Shown here one piece after another: positions 57,933 to 64,000 of a DNA stretch of 64,000 nucleotides. The stretch is from positions 248,001 through 312,000 of the forward strand of contig CAJQUW010016881.1 in NCBI GenBank assembly GCA_907163375.1, in the 5' to 3' direction. This DNA is from Prostheceraeus crozeri. Taxonomy: Eukaryota > Platyhelminthes > Polycladida > Euryleptidae. The notes beneath the pieces were generated by a model. That model was not told where the DNA came from. It worked only from the letters and a program-made list of their open reading frames with translations, and made no database searches. The position numbers and the translations under genes were made by a program. Positions within the stretch are counted from its first letter, which is position 1, and the number at the start of each line of letters is the position of its first letter.

Positions 57933-58701
57933 GGTATTTGGAACAAATTTAGCAATATAAATTCACGAGCTGTATTATTTTGCACAAAAAATGATCACTT
58001 CCAGTTTTGTTTTCTGTGAAGAAATGCAACTGAGTTTTATTACAACTGAATGTCACAATTAATATTGCGATGAATGCTACAGTTGAGCAATCAAGTTCAT
58101 AGTTAGATTTGAAAAAATGATGGTTTGACGTCATTACTACAGCATATTGGGGGCTTTGACGGTGCTGACATAGTCAGACTTCAATCTGGAGCGCTGTGAT
58201 CTTATAGTCCGGATGCCCTTCCTGCCGACTTCCAATGACACTTTCGGGGCTCGAACTCTGCACCAAATGATCGCTAGGCCAAGAATTTAGCCACTGTGTC
58301 ACGGAGACCACTTAAGACATAGAACAAGCGACAGCACAAATGAACAAATGACAACACGATTTAACAGGCTTTAGTGAAAGTCATCAAGCGAATCAAGGAG
58401 ATAAATATCAATGCTAAGTACCCCTAAAACAAATTATGAATAAAGGATCATTAGAATAATGACTTCATTGAATAAGACTTCTTTGTTAATTCACTCAGAC
58501 GAACTTAATGCTCCTATATGATTCTAAAGTTTATTAAGTGTTGTCTCACTACCGAAAGAATATTACTTCTGCTAAATTATTTCCTGGTTATTTGTATTTG
58601 TCACATTATGTCACACCAACAATGAAAAACACACATTTTGTCACATTATAATTTGAGATGAAAAATTGTCACATACCGTCACATTTTGTAACCCACCCCT
58701 G
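57512..58701. mobile_element. hAT-like element, TSD TGGTTA
   Basis: Termini CAGGGGTGGGCCACCAC (57512) and, in complement, CAGGGGTGGGTTACAAA (ending 58701), flanked by TGGTTA on both sides (57506-57511, 58702-58707). TGTCACATT-type subterminal repeats are stacked at both ends. No transposase. A SINE is inserted inside. A second copy of the left end is at 56316 in the tandem duplication, also preceded by TGGTTA. Confidence 0.7.
58141..58318 (-). repeat. tRNA-derived SINE, family A, nested in hAT element
   Basis: Minus strand: GTCTCCGTGACACAGTGGCT (A box), then GCGATCATTTGGTGCAGA, B box AGTTCGAGCCCCG, then GTCATTGGAAGTCGGCAGGA and AGGGCATCCGG. The head looks like a tRNA, the body does not. It is closely related to the copy at 50.5 kb. 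It lies within the element with TGGTTA flanks and is younger than it. Confidence 0.7.
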
Positions 58702-58707
58702 TGGTTA

Positions 58708-59637
58708 CGCACCGGTAAGGTTGACGCACGGTGACCACTCTTAAAAAAACAAAGAACAGACCTAATGGCATGTAAGTAGCATAGTTAGCATTGTCAGTCC
58801 ACATTTTTGGTATTTTAATGTAGATTCACGAATTCATGTACTTAAAATTGGAAATTATGACACCAATTTTGTTGTGAAGGAAATCACATGAAGTACAATT
58901 TTCTTGATATTCAAACTGAGCGCTCCTGAATGACCGGCACATATGCGTGCGTAAATAAAATAGCTACTCCTCCAAATGACACGCTTAATTGAATATCATC
59001 ATTTAGACCTAAGGAAGTGTAAGGCATCAGGAGCAAGTCTATAGCTAAAATCCTTGGCCATAAATTCTAACAACAAGAACTTACATGATAATAGCCTGAA
59101 TTAAAAAGACTAGATGATCATAAAATATATTAAACTCAGACAATATCTAAATAGCACGGGATCTGTAAAACCAGAAGAGAATCTCATAAACAATCCGCAA
59201 TCGATAGAACTCCATAACAATCCAATAATCCATCATTCGAATACAGGCTTGCTGTTCATGGGAATGATAGTTCAGAAAAAATGATGCACTAGACAACCTG
59301 ACTATCAAACTGATTGACACATTTTCACTCACTATAGATAAAAACTAGACTCCTACAAAAAAAGAATAAAAACATTTTTTTCCCAAAAAAAAGACCTAGA
59401 AAAGACCAAAATAAACTAGTCTGTTTAAAAAGACCGAGTGTTCACCCTGGGTTAACGTCGTCGAAGGCGATGTCATGAGATGAGTCGCTTTCAATGACCG
59501 CTTAATTAACTTATCTGAGACGACAGTCTGCACCGTGGGCTACACGCTTATCTATTTATCCTAATGGTCTACCAGAAATTAATGGCTTTCTGTGGGAACA
59601 TGGGCTTGTAGGCAAAATATTTGATCTGACAGACATT
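58708..59637. other. Nothing recognised
   Basis: No supportable feature between the two hAT-like elements. Confidence 0.4.
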
Positions 59638-60452
59638 CAGTGTTTTCTCCAGCCCTGTTTTGGGGGAACTTTCCCCCCCCTATGATGGAAGACAACTAAA
59701 ATCATACAATAGATGCAGGATGTAGCTGTAAATTTTTTAAGATCGCCTTTTAAATCGCTCAAGTAAAGATACGCTGGCTGCAGACCGCCGGTTACCTCGT
59801 GAGCGGGAGTTATCTATCCATAGATAAAGTAAGATTTATAATCCTTCCCTGTCCCGCTGCAGCGAGATGTAATAGCTTCTACTGACACCCGCCGATCGAT
59901 GGGTGGGCAGCAAACAGCATTGGAATGAATGGGTGGGCAGCAAACAGCATTGGAATGAATGGGTGGGCAGGAAACAGCATTGGAATGAATGGGTGGGCAG
60001 CAAACAGCATTGGAATGAATGGGTGGGCAGCAAACAGCATTGGAAGGAATAGGTGGGCAGTAAACAGCACTGGAAGGAATGGGTGGGCAGCAAACAGCAT
60101 TGGAATGGATGGGTGGGAGAGCTTTGTCTGTGACTGCGAGATATGAAGGCCCTCCATTGCACTTTTGCAGACAGTTCCGACTTAAAGTAATCATTAATCT
60201 GTAACAAGTGATTAGTTAAAAGTTACAATTTAAAAACATTTCTATCGTCTCGAAATTATAGGCCAAAAATAGGCATGTTTTTGAAGTATTCATGAACAGA
60301 TCAGATCGGTGGCATGTCATATGTAGAGGTCCATTTACATTGTACATAATGAAGAATTACCATTTCTCATTGCCTGATAAGATACATAAACTTTCAGAGC
60401 CCCCCTAAGGGAACATTTCTCCCCTGAACCACTAGGAGTGGATAAAACACTG
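59638..60452. mobile_element. hAT MITE with perfect 8-bp TSD and internal minisatellite
   Basis: Termini CAGTGTTTTCTCCA (59638) and, in complement, CAGTGTTTTATCCA (ending 60452), flanked by exact 8-bp repeats CAGACATT (59630-59637, 60453-60460). Subterminal sequences of type GGGGGAACTTTCCCC occur at the left and a similar GGGAACATTTCTCCCC at the right. There is no transposase. The interior carries a 30-bp minisatellite. Confidence 0.8.
59901..60120 (+). repeat. 30-bp minisatellite (7.3 units)
   Basis: Seven complete units of GGGTGGGCAGCAAACAGCAT then TGGAATGAAT, plus ten bases of an eighth. The period of 30 keeps reading frames open on both strands, which explains several overlapping repetitive open frames; no protein is called. 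Confidence 0.95.
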
Positions 60453-60460
60453 CAGACATT

Positions 60461-62154
60461 CTATCTAGTCGGCATATATATGTGTGTGATTATATGTAGA
60501 TACCGTTAACTAATCATTGATATAAAGGTGGCAAAATGAACATTATACTGAATCGGAAACGAAGGATATTATACAACGCTTCAACCTTTGTGTCAATTAT
60601 GTCACTGTGTTCAAAACAGTAGCAATACATAAGCAAAATGTCTATCACCAGCCGTTCATTTAATAAAAATCAGACCACATTTTTGGTGGATTTGCTGAAA
60701 GGCCAAAATTCCACCGAATTTGAAATGTGAAACGACCCCTATACGGAATGTTACCAGTTTTACTTCTCGTTTGTTAATTGTGTCACAACAGGCATCACGG
60801 CGTAGTAATCGATGAGGTACTGGCATTGAAACTAATTCGAAACTAAATCACTGCGAGCAAACATTCCGATACTTGAATTGATCTTCTCTGTAGACTGCTT
60901 CTATCATTGTCAAAATCAAATGTCTCATCAGATAGAAGTAATGACATATCAGCACAGAGTCTCCGATAGAACACACCGACGCCGTTACTTTCTCTATTGT
61001 GTTGACATTAACATCGCTAAACAGCTTGCGGCTGAATTCTCAATGAAATTAGCCTTTTAACATGCATGATGCTGACCTACATAGCAGCCACTCCAGCTGA
61101 ATCTAGGAAAATGCGTCTGATGTGTGAATTCCAAGACAGAATCGATGGTAAAGAGACAGAAGTATTTGAGGGATCTAGAAAATTAATTCACATAAAAGCT
61201 TGGAATCCTTTCTGTCTGATCTCCTTAAGCGGAACAGATTGTGAAGCATAGAAAGCCCTACTGAATATATATGAATAAGTGTTATCGTTTCAGATACGAG
61301 ACGAGCAGCAGGCCTTCAGTCTCAGCAGGCTGCGAGTCTCAGCCTTCGCAAATGATGAAATAAAATTCACAGTTTGCGAACGTAGCTTGTTTCAACTTCC
61401 TGGATATTCGGAAGTATTCACATCCATGATTTATTACGGGAATCAAGTCCCGAGGCAGGTGTTCGGTACTTCTATTCTTCCCCCTCCACAATTTTCAATG
61501 TTTCCAAATTCATCAAATTTCATCAAACTGAGTCACATTGGATTTACAAGCTTGATTTGACACTGAGTGATAGTACAACACCACTGAGAAGTCTTACTTG
61601 AACCCTGGGATGAAGGATTGGTCCCTTGGAAACCCACTTAGAATACAAGATGCAGCTGTGATCATGAACTTCGTGGAATTGTTGTCTACACTTACATTGA
61701 ACAGCAAAGCAAGCTGTCAATTTTCTGCAAACATGAGTGATCTCACACACTCAACGCTTTTGAGACGGTAGTGAAACTGCAATTAGGAGCAAGAGAAGAC
61801 CGCTGAATGCAACACTCGCGGGTGTCAACAACAAAAATGTGGGGGGAAAGAATAGAATCACCAGAAGTTCTTTCACGAACAACAACAATCCTGCAATTCC
61901 AGATGTATTCCAGAAATTTATGGTCTAATTATCAGTATCAGTGACATCATTGCACCATGTTCATCGAAATGCCTATGTGCTTGCAGACACATTGTTCTGC
62001 TTTACGGCAATCATGGAAAATTGCCTGTACTTTCGCTGATCCTCAACAATTGACTTCTGAAATACATAGCATCCAGCGCTGTAGCCAGACCAGATATTCA
62101 GAGGGGCCACCGTCATTTCAGGGGGGGGGTAAGATTAATTCCTATCTGTATAGT
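60461..62154. other. Nothing recognised
   Basis: Two small plus-strand open frames (61066-61251, 61279-61560) show no family motif. A G10 tract lies at about 62120. Confidence 0.4.
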
Positions 62155-62816
62155 ATCGGCAATGATATCATTTTATAATTTTATAATGAAAATATACCAT
62201 TTTTAGTGAAATATACGTATAGGCCTACACCGTAAATAGATCTAGTCATACGAATTTTTCGATTTACACTGTTACCATGCTACTTTTACTGCTCTAAGCA
62301 ATGAAGTTAAAATTAGATTGCATGCAGCATCGATAAATTCCAAATAATGGAAGACCGAAGAAGGCAGTTTAGTCATACAAAGCTTCGTGCACATCAAAAC
62401 TTAGGTAGGGCCTATGGCCTCTACATTAGACATCGCAAGTTTTGATATAAGCAAATCCACTCGAATTACAAATATGCATACAATATGCAGTTGGTTGGGC
62501 CAACAGTATCTAAAGTACGAAAAAAGGCTAAAACTTTTTAGATTGTAGTCAAGACTTCAAAATCATCAAGACATTTATAACTGAGTTCAGTGTTCAATGA
62601 TTGTCAATCTGTGCGATAGACAGACTGACTGACAGACTGCTTTTCGCAACATAAATCAACCAGTGGGGAAGGACATTGGTAAAACAAACGAAAGAGACTA
62701 AATTTGCTTCAATACAAAATGCGAAGAATTTATGATTAGAAAATACAATAGAACAAAAATTTTTGATGATATCATTTTTCCTCAGAATAAAATGATGTCA
62801 TTTTTATCATTGCCGA
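62155..62816. repeat. Inverted-repeat element candidate
   Basis: ATCGGCAATGATATCATTTT at 62155 is met by the near complement at about 62789-62816 (AAAATGATGTCATTTTTATC then ATTGCCGAT). The arms differ by a small insertion. No clear target duplication and no coding content; possibly an old MITE. Confidence 0.35.
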
Positions 62817-63338
62817 TCTTTGAGTTCAACCCACAAGAAGTTACGAATACTTTTGTGTTATTTTCTGTTTTTTAAAAACAAAATACATTTTTTCTTTCTT
62901 CCCGTTTGATGGATACTAATTTGTCCAATGTTGCTGTTTTAGTAAAGGTAAATAATGATTTGTAACTATCAATTTGTCCTTTCTGTTTGTGATTCATGTC
63001 ATGATAAGCTATTCAGTCATACTCGTATATGTTCAACCACAAAAGGCTTTCTTTCTCAGGACAATCTCAAGACGGTCAAAAAAAACTTTTGAACTTGAAA
63101 TGTTCATTCATCAGTCTTGAATAACACGCTACTTAAAAACAGTCACTTTTTCAAGAGGAAACGTCATGAGAAGAAGTCTTTGCGACATGCTAGGACTAAG
63201 ATTGAGGGATTTTTATTGCATTGAAAAGGGCATGATGAATCAGACAATTAATCAAGTGATGATTTTCATGAATCTGATAGAATATGTTACGCAAATCCCA
63301 AGCGGGACTGTGAAAAGACATTTCCTTCCTCTTGGACG
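62817..63338. other. Nothing recognised
   Basis: No supportable feature. Confidence 0.4.
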
Positions 63339-64000
63339 CTTATTTATTTATTTTATTGATCACAACAGCTACAGCAATAAGCCAATTACAGCCGTCGACA
63401 AAAAAAATTGAAAATACATAAGGAAAGAAAAGGTATAAAACACAAGTGCTAAAATTCAAGACATTCGACAAAGCAAAATGCGCTTAAAGGAAGCGCTGCT
63501 ATTCACGAAGGGATTATCATTACACAAAGAATTTGCCAAATTACAACATCTTGGTATGAAATCTTTCTTGCGCAGCAAGAGACGGCTTTTTTTCTTGGGA
63601 GCAAATAACACAGTGTGTCTTGTGCGCCTCACTGGAATGCTGTGAAATACCGCCGAAATGAGATGTGAACAATTTGTTTGACCACGAACAATTTTTTGAA
63701 ATAATAGCAAGTCCGCAATTTTACGCCGTGTTTCAAGAGTAGTCAAGCTAAATTGTGTGCACAAACTTTCATAATTATCTGAACAATAACGGATATTACT
63801 CACAAAGCAAAGGTATTTCACAAATCGCTTTTGAATACTTTCCTGCTTGCTGGACAAACATTTGTAGTCAGTAGACCAAACTGATGAACAATAATCGACG
63901 TGAGAACGAACATGCGCATTGAATAAAACTTTTAGGACATGTACATCAGTTGAGGATTTCATGACTCTTTTGACAAATCCTAACAGAGACGCTTGTCGTC
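63339..64000 (-). pseudogene. LINE ORF2 C-terminus with 3' end
   Basis: The minus strand is open from the window edge to a stop at 63456: ASLLGFVKRVMKSSTD, LFNAHVRSHVDYCSSVWS, ESIQKRFVKYLCF, LETRRKIADLLLFQKI, and finally CNLANSLCNDNPFVNSSASF. This is the post-RT region (LYNxxVRSxLEYCxxVW, QKRFxRYL, SLExRR) of Jockey/I/CR1-like LINEs. Downstream a 100-base 3' UTR ends in AATAAAATAAATAAATAAG at about 63341-63360, the LINE tail. At least 180 codons are unbroken, so it is a rather young copy; the rest is beyond the window. Confidence 0.85.

Noticed and set aside
59814-60207. Several overlapping repetitive open frames of up to 126 codons
   Set aside because: They arise because the 30-bp minisatellite period is a multiple of three; all frames look alike and none has a start context or family match.
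61279-61560. 93-codon plus-strand open frame
   Set aside because: No recognisable domain and no splice or repeat context; not enough to call a gene.

Overview
The window is nuclear DNA from a metazoan. It is AT-rich and gene-poor, coding exons are separated by introns of about 8-12 kb with GT-AG borders, and most of the remaining sequence is transposon debris. Abundant Penelope-like elements (PLEs) with GIY-YIG endonucleases, many hAT families, pogo-type elements, several LINE types and tRNA-derived SINEs point to an invertebrate, probably marine (echinoderm, hemichordate, lophotrochozoan or similar). The sequence does not let me name the phylum with confidence.

Two host genes can be read, and they converge. 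On the plus strand is a two-coding-exon MARVEL-domain tetraspan gene of CMTM/plasmolipin type (exons 2822-3148 and 14867-15139, 199 aa). Its 11.7 kb intron holds a hAT relic, a nested stack of hAT-like elements, a small MITE and a broken PLE. On the minus strand is the 3' part of a DHHC palmitoyltransferase of the ZDHHC3/7 (GODZ) group (exons 38898-38994, 38753-38834, 28273-28406 and 20282-20458, 162 aa readable). Its N-terminal exons were not found and may lie beyond base 64000. The genes are tail to tail, about 4.4 kb apart.

The rest is repeats. 1-2.8 kb: LINE and PLE scraps. 3.1-14.9 kb: MARVEL intron. 20.5-38.7 kb: ZDHHC introns with PLE-derived inverted repeats, LINE and SINE pieces, a hAT element and a hAT MITE. 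39.09-44.16 kb: one large hAT-like element whose GATTATGATT-rich subterminal repeats have grown into a 31-bp minisatellite, with a young PLE (5'-truncated copy plus inverted partial copy, nearly identical) inserted in it. 44.4-45.5 kb: a hAT with perfect 8-bp TSDs. 46.65-47.39 kb: a long foldback element. 53.8-55.5 kb: a pogo-type element with DDE transposase remains. 55.57-57.93 kb: a 1.2 kb tandem duplication that includes the left end of a hAT element ending at 58701. 59.6-60.5 kb: a hAT MITE with an internal 30-bp minisatellite. 63.3-64 kb: a LINE running off the end.

Three themes deserve attention: (1) five elements with CAG-type termini, 6-bp target duplications and family-specific subterminal repeats, resembling the 6-bp-TSD hAT group; (2) several hammerhead-ribozyme-like cores, one 11 nt into a ZDHHC intron and one in a tRNA-headed SINE; (3) minisatellites born inside hAT elements. 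No complete novel protein system is visible.
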